64,000 bases of DNA, taken from positions 250,001 to 314,000 of the forward strand of contig JAQFVV010006700.1 of NCBI GenBank assembly GCA_028023455.1, written 5' to 3'. A program made the position numbers and the translations under genes. Under the pieces are notes generated by a model, which saw only the letters and a list, made by a program, of their open reading frames with translations, ran no database searches and was not told the DNA's origin. The stretch's first letter is position 1; each line of letters begins with the position of its first letter. Below, one piece after another: positions 36,235 to 46,855 of the stretch. This DNA comes from Epiperipatus broadwayi (taxonomy: Eukaryota > Onychophora > Udeonychophora > Euonychophora > Peripatidae).

Positions 36235-36410
36235 AATTGAAGAAATAAATTTGATTCAGTGATCATTTTAATTAGGCACATACACCTATTTGCTAATGCA
36301 ATTTTAAATACTTAATGGCTATAATTGAAGAAATAAATTTGATTCAGTGATCATTTTAATTAGGCACATACACCTATTTGCTAATGCAATTTTAAATACT
36401 TAATGGCTAC
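36235..36410 (+). repeat. Perfect 88-bp tandem duplication
   Basis: 36235-36322 and 36323-36410 are the same to within the last base or two. The identity in this drifting background implies a recent duplication or an assembly artefact. Confidence 0.95.
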
Positions 36411-37002
36411 ATATTAATTTACATTTTAAATTAAATAATTATGAAACAAAGCTTTAAGAAACCAGCAATTGGATCGTTAAATGTGCATATAATTATATAT
36501 TATTTTATATATATATATTTGGTAGATTTAATTATTATTTAACCTAGGTGCAACTAATATTTAATAAATCAGTGCTTGGTGATCTCGACAGGTACATACT
36601 TAAATATATAAATCTAAAATTCTTATACTGATTGACTTTATTTAAATAGATTTCGATAATATACTTAACTTAATTAAATGACAGCAAAATCCTAAATGAT
36701 ATTTTTATATTTTATATACAATAGATTGATAAGTAAATTTAAAGATAAATCTTTTTTTTTATCTATGTTATTTGAATTTGGAAATAAATAATTCCATTGA
36801 AAGAATATAAATTTAAGGGCTAATACAACTTTATAAATATTAAGATAACCATTTATCTAGTATTAATTTAGATAGGGTATTTCAACAGGAAATACATATT
36901 TTAAATTATTCAATCTTGAATTATAGTTAAGATATTATTTTGGATTGAGATAGAGTAAGTTTTTTATTATAGTTAGAGATTTGGCAACTGATCATAAGAT
37001 CA
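36411..37002. other. A/T-rich, nothing identified
   Basis: Ends at the gypsy target duplication. Confidence 0.55.
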
Positions 37003-37006
37003 TTAT

Positions 37007-39907
37007 TGTAACCGTCGGAATTGTTGAATGCTGTATTCCATTTAAATTGAAGAAAGAAGGCCCAAAATGTTGGTGCCAATTTGTAACTGATTGAATTGAT
37101 GGATGAAGGTGATGGTTAGGATGATCAATCTGATCTGATAAAAAATCTAAAAATCCAATTTAAATTAATCTGGTCTAGCTCAATCGGGTCGCCGTTATGT
37201 AATAAACCATCACAAAGCACAAATAATCTCTCTTAAAGTGTAATTTACTTAAGTTATATGTGAAATGAAGGAATAATGAGACTATCTGCTCCAGACATCA
37301 ACAAATCCATCACAATTACAAATTAAATTGCAAAGAGCAGTGAAACCAACTACTATTGCCCTAAACAATAATATAGGATTAGGCTAACTACTTGATTGGC
37401 AATCTAATCAAAATCAAATCCAATTAATGACTAAAACAGATTCCAATATATATATTTTATTAGCCTGTTACTGTTATAGTAATTTAAATCTACTTTATTA
37501 TTTAAAAATGCTGCCCTTTTAACTTAATGGATAAGCTTCTAAGTACCTGTAATAGTACTTTACAAAACATTTGTTTACACATAGACATTATTTAAATATC
37601 AAAACAAAATAATACTTGAACCCAAATATATATCTATCTTAATAAACGCTAAATAGAAAGATAAACACTCGTGTTAATAAGCGATATATATTTCTTTCTA
37701 CTTCAATCTCTAATTAATAATTTTCTGTGGGCATCAACTGGTTTTATTATAATTTTATAAACACTTTGAAAATTTATGCACTCACTTAAGTGTTTAAACA
37801 AATTAATATACGTCTATGGTTTACTAAGAAGCTACAAAATAATTTATAAATAATTTATTAATATCTTCCAATAAAGTGATGCTTAATTAGTGCTTCGTTT
37901 ATGTTTTAAAATAGAATACTTCACTGGAGTTTAATATCAACACTCTATTAGCTCATCTCTAAATCTACAATGTCCAACCACATTACATAAAAGACATATC
38001 GAGCTTCTATTGGATGTTTATTCACCTGTGAGTATTAATACAATCTGTTTGAAATTTTAAACAATTGAATAAAAATTGACCGGCAACAATTAAAACATAT
38101 GATTATAATTGATATTTATACAAATCAAAACAATATTCAATTAAATTGGTCAATGAAGTTTATTCCCTTCATTTTATAGGAGTTTAAGGAAAATATCCAA
38201 GACGAATTATTCTGAACCAAACGATAAAGTATAATCTATTTAGATTTTTATGACGGAATCAGACAAACATGAAATGATTGACTTTGTAATATTAACTAAG
38301 ATAAATGAGAATATGTATATATAATATTCGAATGCAAATATAAATATAAAATTCATATGGAAACAAAATGAAATACTAATAAGCAAAACATACCTTATCT
38401 TATATTCCAATTCGCTTGCCAAGCTGAGTTTGAATCTTGTTACTTAAATAGCTACGCCGCCGTCTTATACAATCCAAATAAAACAAAATAATTAACCTAG
38501 TCTTGATATTTAAATTAACTCAATTTATTAGATTATAGAAAAGAAAATTGGCAATATTAATGATAAAATCCATCGGAAATGACTCTATATTTTAGATTGG
38601 TTGACTAAATAAAAATGATCAAAATGCTATGTGTATCTCTGAATATGTTGCAACAACGATAACGACAAAAAAAATGAATGAGTAAATGACAGGAAAGGCT
38701 CTTGGATATTTTACTAAAAAAAAAAAATTACATATAACCGATACCAAAAAAAATGTGAAATAGGAGGGTATCAAAATCTATTTGTTTATCAAAATAATAA
38801 CGGATAAATGAATATGAAATAATAAATATATTTGAGTCTTTCCGATCATCTTCATTTAATAAATTATATTACTTTTAGAGATAATAAAAAAAAACATTCC
38901 CTTTTTATTACATATTAAAAAAAATTAATACACGTACATTTTATATAAAAAAAAAATCATACCATATATATATGAGTCTGTTCGTTCACTATTTATTTGC
39001 CCATTGATTGACTTCAGTTCTTATGGTGTAAAGAGAAGTTTCTCTGTCAGAAATAACAATCGCAAACTTTATGATACTTCACTAAAAGTTTTCTTTTTCC
39101 GTCCGAAGAGGTGAGTGCACTTTGACTATCCCTTTTATGATGTGAATTGATCCAGTTGGTTCTTGTTCCCTTACTCGTGAGACGATGTTTACACAAATCC
39201 ATTTTTTTTTTATTTCATAGGTTTTTTTTTTTTTTACTTTGCTGCCACTTTCCCCGGAAACTTTTCGCAACTGCCCGTTAAATGATTGAACGGGCAGATA
39301 ATTCCACTATTTTTCCATGTTTTATGGTTTTACACACAAAAAAAAATTGAAAAAAAACTTTATTTGTTAAGACAGAAAATATGTCTGTCCTTGACTATAG
39401 CAAAATAATGAAGAAGATCCTGTTATATTCTGTCGCGTCTTTTTTATATGTTCTCTTTCTGACGTTTTTTTCATATCTTGACGACCATTCAATATTACTA
39501 AAAAAAAACTCAATTCTATCAATTTTCTTATAGTGGTTTTCACGCGGTTTTGGGGTAAGTTCGGAGAAAAAGATATATGAAAATTAAATCCAAATTCGAT
39601 TACAATTTTTTTATTATTTACAAACCAAAATACAAAATTGATATAATAACCTTTTAAATTATTGATAAACATCAATAATTTACACATATCTATATTTTTT
39701 TAATAATAATATTTTTTTAAATTAATTTATAAACAAATATACACAACATAAAAACATTGAACTGTATATAATAATGTTACTATGGTGACTGCATTCATAT
39801 ATTAAATATATAAAATAATATCGATCCTATTTAGTTAAACTTATATTGTACTGAATTGTTTATTTTTTTATATATATATACCTGGATCATCAATTTGAAC
39901 ATTCACA
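37007..39907 (-). repeat. 3' LTR of the gypsy element
   Basis: A 2.9-kb LTR, long for the family. It contains no conserved coding frame; a 60-residue frame (38422-38240) recurs in the other LTR only because the LTRs are near-identical. Near its downstream end (37060-37082) is a second LTR-end/primer-site-like pair, see findings. TSD TTAT lies just outside. Confidence 0.93.
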
Positions 39908-39922
39908 ACATCTCCCCTCTAC
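39908..39922 (-). other. Polypurine tract
   Basis: The minus strand reads AGAGGGGAGA (39920-39911), three bases before the 3' LTR start. Plus-strand DNA synthesis would be primed here. Confidence 0.75.
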
Positions 39923-41315
39923 AGAAAGAAAAAAAAATAACGACACTTTTTCCCTTCTCTAAATCATTAAACATTTTAATTTCTGCACAGATAAACGTCT
40001 ATCATTTCCATCTGTCTTGATTTTAATATCATTTGAAATGTTAGTAAAAAAAATTTCAAATATCTTATTCTCATAGAAGCAATGTGGAATTTGTTCATTC
40101 CATTTATGCTTGACTAATTAGTTTACCTACATGTATTTTTTTTTTTTTTGAATATCACAATCAAACTATTACATCTTTACATTCCTCTCTGCAACTTTCT
40201 GGACAACAATGCTCTAAAATTAGAGTCAAACAAGAAAATCATTTAGTATTTGCTTTATACAAGCCAAATATATTATGGAACAAAATTCATTTATAAGCCA
40301 AATATTATTAGTTACTCTCTAATAATCATATATTTTTATTGCATTGTTAAAATATATATATATTCACGGTTTTATTTTCTTAAAACTCAACTATAGCTTT
40401 TATTATTATTTTCTTTAGACATATCTGTAGTTCACTTCAGTGACACTACTATGGGCCTAAATTTTAAACATTCAATATTGTCATAAAATGAGAATGTAAC
40501 TTTAGTTAATTAATATCTTAGATTTATTCAATTCCTGCTTTGGACATTGAAAATATCAACCTTTAAAGTCACTTTTCCTATAAAATAATCTAAACAAATG
40601 AAAATTAACTCATACAGTGAGCTGGAGATTCAAAACAATAGAGATATCCTATTCTTAAATCACTTCTAATACTAAAGTAAACCGATTAAATGTCAATCAA
40701 ATCTAATTTTAATTTCTGGAGGATCTGACAACTACTTTACGTACTAAGCTGTGCTCTACATTGATGCTAATCAGGGACATTTATGTTTGAATAGCTTTAT
40801 TTTATACAGGTTAGGGAAACTACTAAACATTTCTCTTTAAAATTATAACTCATATTAAAAGATAAATCCTGCCATTAAGGATTTCTTCCTACCTGTCAAT
40901 GAACAATAATAAGTCTGGGACATCTGTTGACTTCAGACTTCAATATAATTTTATATAGAGTTATGAGCCACAACACATATCTATAGTTCTGCCAACTTCC
41001 TCAAAGAAAAGATTTAACCATACAAATATTTACAATTTACAAATAGCACAGACATTAAAATCTTACACTCTACATCTCCAATGCATTAAATAACACATTC
41101 ACCATCATCAGTCAATTTTACAAGGTTTAATTTTAAACAGTACTTGCATACTATACAATGAAAATCTTCAAAAGTACTTTGACTATAAATATTTCTCACT
41201 CTATTTTGTTTTAGTCTTTTATATGTGTATCTACACTATTACTAATGACTTTTGGTCATAATAATAAATATCATGAGACATTCTAATAAAGTTACTTTAG
41301 TGAATGCCTTTTTAT
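39923..41315 (-). other. Non-coding region between pol and the 3' LTR
   Basis: About 1.4 kb without a long frame on the minus strand and no envelope-like features. Some gypsy relatives carry a third gene here; this copy does not. Confidence 0.7.
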
Positions 41316-44300
41316 TTAATTGGGTGGTGCTACTGGCTTTAAGCTTCGGGCATTGAAGGTACCTTTTTCACCTTCCGGGGTTTCTATGAGAAATGCATTC
41401 TCCCCCACTTTTCTTTTTATTTGGAATGGTCCCTCATATATATTCAAAAACTTTTTGAACTTATAATTCTGCGGGTCACTGGTTTGGGGAGTTCTTACAA
41501 ATACAAAATCTCCTACTTTAAATATACAAGACTTATGAGAGGCTTGGGTAATTCTTTTCTGTCCCATCTCTCTCAAATTCTGGCCAGCCTTTGCTAAGTC
41601 ATTATCATAATCTACCTTTTCTTCAGTTATAATAGGTAATGGTGCTTTAATTAATATGGGCTCTTTATATCCAAAGTGCAAATACATTGGGGTGTATTTA
41701 GTGGATTCATTCTGCGTTATATTTATATAGTAAATGACATCCTTTAATTTATTCACCCAAGCATGGTGGTTGCTTCCTAGGTATACCCTAAATAATCTAC
41801 CCAGCTCACGCATAACTCTTTCACATGGGTTAGATTGTGGGTTCCTAATTGAACACAGAATATGTTTTATACCCTGCCGTTCAATCCAACCTTTCCACTC
41901 CTTAGATAGGAATGATGTAGCATGGTCTGTCAAGATAGCCTTGGGTTTCCCTATATTTACAAATTGTATTTCTTGCAAGCATTTAATTACATTCTTTGAA
42001 TTTGCCCTGGTCACCGGATATGCCCCTACAAATTTGGAGAAGACATCATAAGTGACCAAAACAAACTTAAACCTTTTATAAGCTGGTAAAGGCCCATAGA
42101 AATCAATTGTCAAGAGATCGTTGGGATGAGCAGGTATTATTGGTTGCAATGTCCCAGCATATGACTTGTTAGCATATTTAGATCTCAAACAGATCTCACA
42201 ATATTTGAGCCTGTTCATTATGGATGCATACAATCCAGGCCAGTAAAACAGTCTGCGCATGACATATTCTAACTTTCTGGGTCCGTAGTGTCCATAAAGA
42301 CAATGCACATAATATATCAATCGATTTCTAATACATGATGGTATCACAACTCTCCATGATTGTTCATGGTCCTCCTTTACCTTATAATACAACAGACCTT
42401 CACTCATCTTATATCTAAAAATTACTTTACTCTTGATTATTCTTTTTATGGCCATTGATTCAATCCCCGCATCCAAATATTGAATAATAGCACTCAACTT
42501 TGGATCACCAGATTGTAAAAATTTTAAGTTCTTTAAATCATTTTCCACTGATTCATCAACTACCGGAGAGATTACAGTGATAAAAGCATGATCGAGATTT
42601 AAGTGACAGGTGTCTATTTTGACAGAATTCCTACTTAGAATATCTGCTACTATATTGTCTTTTCCTTTACAATACTGAACCTTATCATTAAATTGTTGAA
42701 GGAAGAGACTCCACCTAACTAGCCTTTCACTATTTAGATAGCTTCGATTTATAAACTCTAAACTCTTGTGATCTGTAATAACAACTATTTCAGATCCAAG
42801 TAGATACTGTCGAAGCTTTTGAAATGCCCATACAACAGCCAAGGCTTCCTTTTCTGTGGTGGTATAATGTAATTCTGCACCTTTCAACAATCTACTCAAG
42901 AAATATAAGACACGGGGCTTCTTTTCATGGTCCAGCTGGAATAAAACTACTCCTAGACCATACCCACTACTGTCAGTTTGTACATAAAATATTTCTTGGA
43001 AATTAGGGTAATATAAGATTACAGTATTTAGAAAATTTGATTTTATTTTTTTAAATTCTATAGAGTGGTTCTCAGTCCATTTCCATTTCACATCTTTCCT
43101 TAATAGATTTAATATATGAACAGTGTCATATGCAAAATTTTCATAAAATCTATGATAAAAATTGCAGACACCAAGGAAAGAACTACGTTGCTTTCTATTC
43201 TCTGGAATGGGAAAATTTTGAATAGACTTTATTTTCTCTGGATGCGGTTTTATTCCCTCATATCCTACAATATGTCCCAAAAATTGTATCTCCTTAACAG
43301 CTATTCTACTCTTTTTTAAATTTATTTTAATATGTTTCTCTTCACACTCTCTCAGAAACATATTAAGATGATGAAAATGCTCTGACATGTTTTCAGAAGC
43401 AATCACAACATCATCTACATACATAGTAATGATGCCCTTTACTTCATCAGACAATACCTTGTCTAAACATCTGAGGAGTCCAGCTCCACTATTTATAAGC
43501 CCAAAAGGCATTCTTTTAAACACATATGAGTAGCCCTCATATTTAAAGGCAGTGTATTGCTGATCTTCATCATGCAAATATACCTGCCAATAACTAGCTG
43601 TTAAGTCGACTGTAGAAAAGACCTTTTTGTCCTTAAATTTAATGAGCAATTCCTGCACAGTAGGAGGAACATCACATTCTGGAACCGTTAACTGATTCAA
43701 GAACCTCGCATCCAAGCAAATATGTATGGACCCATTCTTTTTACGAACGACCACTAATGGACTGTTATAGGCTGAGGGACTCTTCTTAATAATTTTCCAC
43801 TCAACCATTTGATCAATTTGTTTTCTTACTTCATCTTTATATTGGTGAGGGATAGGATAGCTTTCACATTGGAAGGGGCTATAGTCCCTCAAGCGTATCC
43901 GATGCACATATCCCTTTATCACATCAGGCTTTTTTGAAAACACATCCTTATATCTACATAGTATCTGAAAAAACCTTTGCTTATAGTTGTCATCTAACTC
44001 AGATGATTCATCGACTTTTGCATATAAATCTGACTTTGTAGAATTATCTTGGATGGTTAGTATATTTACACCCTTAATGGGTACTGACATCTTAAAACTA
44101 TGCTTTTCCCCTTTTATAATTACTTCCTGATTTGCATAATCAATAATACATCCAAACCGATTCATGAAGTCGGATCCTATTATGACCTCATGAATAAGTC
44201 CAGACATAATCAAAAAGATTTGTTCTACTGTAATTGAATTAATTCTCACATTCAGCCATACTTGCTGAGTAAACAATTTGGCCTTTCGACCATTTGCCAT

Positions 44301-44513
44301 TATAACCTGTGTCTGTTTCAATGGCAACATAGGGATTTCAGAATCGATTTCAGCAAGCTTATTATAAAAATTTTCAGAGATAAGGGAAATTTGACTCCCT
44401 GAATCAAGTAAAGCCCTTACTGAGGTACCTTGAATAACTATAACAATTTCTGGACAATAATTAAGGATATAACTTTCCAAATCCCTATCATAATCATCAT
44501 CTTGTTTCAAAAT
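41316..44513 (-). CDS. pol: Pol polyprotein: protease, reverse transcriptase, RNase H, integrase
   Basis: The frame opens at 44513 and runs 1064 codons from the TTG at 44510. Aspartic protease: LLDSGSQISLI (Asp36; DSG instead of the commoner DTG). RT: LDARFLNQ, TVDLTASYWQV (motif A), MPFGLINSGAG and MYVDDVVIAS (catalytic YVDD, 364-367). RNase H: QTDSSGYGLGVVL (Asp513), TTEKEALAVVWA, TDHKSLEF (Asp580) and VADILSR (Asp622). Integrase: zinc site H736, H741, C771, C774; catalytic TIDFYG (Asp803), LTDHATSF (Asp862) and PCERVMRE (Glu897), a D,D35E spacing; then YEGPFQIKRKVGENAFLI, the GPF/Y module at about 1026. There is no chromodomain. No internal stop occurs. There is no ATG near the open end: an ATG at 44604, two bases after the gag stop, starts a 35-codon frame (MASLECSSLREPH...) offset by one, so a frame change near 44500-44513 is needed to enter Pol. 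Confidence 0.96.
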   Translation of the reverse strand: MLKQDDDYDRDLESYILNYCPEIVIVIQGTSVRALLDSGSQISLISENFYNKLAEIDSEIPMLPLKQTQVIMANGRKAKLFTQQVWLNVRINSITVEQIFLIMSGLIHEVIIGSDFMNRFGCIIDYANQEVIIKGEKHSFKMSVPIKGVNILTIQDNSTKSDLYAKVDESSELDDNYKQRFFQILCRYKDVFSKKPDVIKGYVHRIRLRDYSPFQCESYPIPHQYKDEVRKQIDQMVEWKIIKKSPSAYNSPLVVVRKKNGSIHICLDARFLNQLTVPECDVPPTVQELLIKFKDKKVFSTVDLTASYWQVYLHDEDQQYTAFKYEGYSYVFKRMPFGLINSGAGLLRCLDKVLSDEVKGIITMYVDDVVIASENMSEHFHHLNMFLRECEEKHIKINLKKSRIAVKEIQFLGHIVGYEGIKPHPEKIKSIQNFPIPENRKQRSSFLGVCNFYHRFYENFAYDTVHILNLLRKDVKWKWTENHSIEFKKIKSNFLNTVILYYPNFQEIFYVQTDSSGYGLGVVLFQLDHEKKPRVLYFLSRLLKGAELHYTTTEKEALAVVWAFQKLRQYLLGSEIVVITDHKSLEFINRSYLNSERLVRWSLFLQQFNDKVQYCKGKDNIVADILSRNSVKIDTCHLNLDHAFITVISPVVDESVENDLKNLKFLQSGDPKLSAIIQYLDAGIESMAIKRIIKSKVIFRYKMSEGLLYYKVKEDHEQSWRVVIPSCIRNRLIYYVHCLYGHYGPRKLEYVMRRLFYWPGLYASIMNRLKYCEICLRSKYANKSYAGTLQPIIPAHPNDLLTIDFYGPLPAYKRFKFVLVTYDVFSKFVGAYPVTRANSKNVIKCLQEIQFVNIGKPKAILTDHATSFLSKEWKGWIERQGIKHILCSIRNPQSNPCERVMRELGRLFRVYLGSNHHAWVNKLKDVIYYINITQNESTKYTPMYLHFGYKEPILIKAPLPIITEEKVDYDNDLAKAGQNLREMGQKRITQASHKSCIFKVGDFVFVRTPQTSDPQNYKFKKFLNIYEGPFQIKRKVGENAFLIETPEGEKGTFNARSLKPVAPPN

Positions 44514-44604
44514 TTATTGATTCCAAATAACTAAAAATATCATGGCTCCCCAAATTCACTATACTATGAGGCTCCCGCAGTGAGGAACATTCCAATGAGG
44601 CCAT
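44514..44604 (-). other. Gag-Pol junction with out-of-frame ATG
   Basis: The gag stop and a new ATG overlap closely (TAAAAATGG at 44609-44601). That ATG frame reads to two adjacent TGA codons at about 44499-44494, beside the open start of Pol in another frame. In the gag frame itself, several stops separate Gag from Pol, so simple readthrough would fail. Either pol has suffered a 1-base indel here or it is translated by reinitiation plus frameshift. Confidence 0.7.
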
Positions 44605-44606
44605 TT

Positions 44607-46556
44607 TTAATTTAAAGGACTAGTCTTAGGCCTAGCCCCTAGCATTTTCACAGGTGTATTCTGTGATATGCTGACAGGATAACTTCCTGCTGCACATGCA
44701 CCCTTTTCTGCTCTATCATAACCTTTGGGATTAGCCCTGTTTGTATTTACTGGTGCTAAAGACTTGGCATATTTAGTGCCTCTATAATACCTATCATTTC
44801 TATTATCTAAGGTCCTTCTATTTCTATAATATTTAATGGGAGAAACATTGTAAGTAGGATTATTTCTGTGGTATTTATGATCACTTCCTGCAGGTGCTTC
44901 ACTTGCCTCAAGTGATCCAAGTATATCGGACACCTCTTCAACAGTATGCCTATCGGCAGCGATCAGAGTTTGCTCGATATGGCATGGCAGGTTTCTCCTA
45001 ATAATACAAATTATTTGGTTTTCCGACAACAGATATGCGGTCAGCATTTTTAATTTTGCTGTCTGCATCCAGAAAAATTGAGTCAAGCTACCCTTACTAA
45101 CACTACATTTATCTTGGCTAATCTGGTGCCTAATGTTGTCCTGTTTGTCTTCCCCCCAAAAACTATTCAACAATACATATTTAAAATCCCCATATGTTTC
45201 GGGCTTATTAAACAAGGACTTCCACCAATGTTTGGCAGATGCACTCAAATCAATACTAGCCACCGACAATTTTTCCATCTCACTTAATCTACTTAATGAG
45301 AATAGCTCTTCCAGTGTGCTTAGATACTCTATGGGGTTTTCATCATAATCACCCTTGAAGACTTTGAGTTGGATAAACCTTGCTATGTTTCCATCTATCC
45401 TTTCTCTCTTAATTTCTTCTGGACTATGTATTAATTTATTATTCTCATCCCCATACATTGATGGTATATCATGATCACTTCTATTTAACTTATTTTCTGT
45501 GGCCAAATATTGATATGGTTTATCCATTAGACTATCATTACCTTTTACCATAGTATCCTTTATTCCTACTATTTTATCTTCCAACATTACAGATATCCTA
45601 TGATTGAGATTTATTTCCTGTTCCTCCAAATGCCTATTTATTTCTTGTTTCAGTATCTTGCTATTATCTTTAATTTCATTATAAACCTCTTCTTGATTTT
45701 TAGCATAATTTTCTAACTGTTGCAATGATAATTGGTGACTATCTAGTCTATCCTTTAAATCGTCTAACTCTCTTGCCTTCACTTGCTCAATGTTGCTTAA
45801 CTCTTCTTGGACACCTAGTAGACTATTCTGCAATTCTTTACACACTTTCTGTAATTTCTTTATTTCATTATCAGCCTTGTTATGTTTCTTGCATACCTCT
45901 TTATATTCAACTTTCATCTGGCTTTGAAGATCCTTAACCTCTAGCTTAAGATTGTTTACTTCTACTTTTGAAGCCTCTTGACCATCCTTGTAAGCTTTCT
46001 CAAATTTTGTGTACTTTTTCTCTAATTCTTTGTGCCCAACTTTACAATTTTTAACTTCCTCACTCAAGTTTTCAAATCTATTTTCTAATCTTTCTTGTGA
46101 TTTATTTAACGGGTCCCTTAACTCATTAAAGCTGCTATCACATTTACTATCAGATTTTTTTAACTGAGCATCTAAGTCATATTTAAATTCCTCAAACTGG
46201 GCATTCGTAGCATTTAACTCGATTTTGCATAAGCCAATTTTAATATTTACCTCCTCTCTAAGTTCTTTATTTTCTTTAATCATATCACCCAGTTTATTAT
46301 TCATGTCTTCTCTTAACATTTGATTATCTCTACTCATGTCACTAAATTTATTATTTATTTCACTATTCATATCACAAAATTTATTATTTATATCACTACT
46401 TATATCTTCTCTTAACTTATTATTATCTCTGCTCATGTTACTAAATTTATTATTTATATCATTTTTCATATCACCCATCTTTTCCATTAATTCTTTCAGA
46501 ATTGGATACAAATCTCCTTCAGGTTTTGATAATTTTTCTTTCTTATTGCTTTCCAT
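44607..46556 (-). CDS. gag: Gag structural protein with long coiled coil
   Basis: The 649-residue frame has a true ATG at 46556. Residues 30-110 contain imperfect repeats of NNKFxDM and SRDNxxLRED type. A charged, heptad-rich coiled coil extends to about 330, far longer than the usual gypsy Gag N-terminus. Residues 390-550 form the Gag core: FIQLKVFKGDYDENPIEYL, SASAKHWWKSLF (the conserved aromatic A-x-x-WW block) and LIAADRHTVEEVSDILG. The C-terminus (560-649) is rich in Arg, Tyr and Asn, but I see no CCHC zinc knuckle; basic residues may replace it in RNA binding. The protein would form the virus-like particle. The frame is intact. Confidence 0.93.
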   Translation of the reverse strand: MESNKKEKLSKPEGDLYPILKELMEKMGDMKNDINNKFSNMSRDNNKLREDISSDINNKFCDMNSEINNKFSDMSRDNQMLREDMNNKLGDMIKENKELREEVNIKIGLCKIELNATNAQFEEFKYDLDAQLKKSDSKCDSSFNELRDPLNKSQERLENRFENLSEEVKNCKVGHKELEKKYTKFEKAYKDGQEASKVEVNNLKLEVKDLQSQMKVEYKEVCKKHNKADNEIKKLQKVCKELQNSLLGVQEELSNIEQVKARELDDLKDRLDSHQLSLQQLENYAKNQEEVYNEIKDNSKILKQEINRHLEEQEINLNHRISVMLEDKIVGIKDTMVKGNDSLMDKPYQYLATENKLNRSDHDIPSMYGDENNKLIHSPEEIKRERIDGNIARFIQLKVFKGDYDENPIEYLSTLEELFSLSRLSEMEKLSVASIDLSASAKHWWKSLFNKPETYGDFKYVLLNSFWGEDKQDNIRHQISQDKCSVSKGSLTQFFWMQTAKLKMLTAYLLSENQIICIIRRNLPCHIEQTLIAADRHTVEEVSDILGSLEASEAPAGSDHKYHRNNPTYNVSPIKYYRNRRTLDNRNDRYYRGTKYAKSLAPVNTNRANPKGYDRAEKGACAAGSYPVSISQNTPVKMLGARPKTSPLN

Positions 46557-46834
46557 TTTTATTTTCTATTTATGTCAAATATAATATCTCTATTTTAAAT
46601 AAATTGCGAAATACTTTACTTTTATTTATTCTTACATAAAACATATCTACCCATTCAATCCTACAGCTGCGAATAAAAATCCCCAAAGAACGACAACAAC
46701 AAATATTCTAATATCTTATTTAAACCCATGATATAATATAATCAGCTATATAGCTCCACCAATGCATATAAAAATAATACCATGTTTTAGCATCTATATG
46801 AGACTCAAACTTGGGTCTTTAATTGGTTATTTCG
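46557..46834 (-). other. Leader between primer-binding site and gag
   Basis: About 280 non-coding bases. Just inside is a box-B-like CAAGTTTGAGTCTC (minus strand, about 46816-46803). Together with the primer site it gives the leader a tRNA-like flavour. Confidence 0.5.
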
Positions 46835-46852
46835 GCCTGAGTTGGTGCGCCA
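46835..46852 (-). promoter_or_regulatory. tRNA primer-binding site
   Basis: Three bases after the 5' LTR the minus strand reads TGGCGCACCAACTCAGGC, starting with the TGG that pairs with a tRNA 3' CCA. The complement has C at the tRNA position 61 as expected. The tRNA species was not identified. Confidence 0.75.
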
Positions 46853-46855
46853 TTT

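Noticed and set aside
38240-38422. 60-residue frame repeated at 48099-48281 as a conserved gene
   Set aside because: It recurs only because it lies in the two near-identical LTRs.
39367-39687. 106-residue frame in the LTR
   Set aside because: It is shortened to 62 residues in the other LTR by small changes, so it is not under constraint.
39923-41315. Envelope-like third gene of the gypsy element
   Set aside because: No long frame, signal peptide or membrane segment was found on the coding strand.
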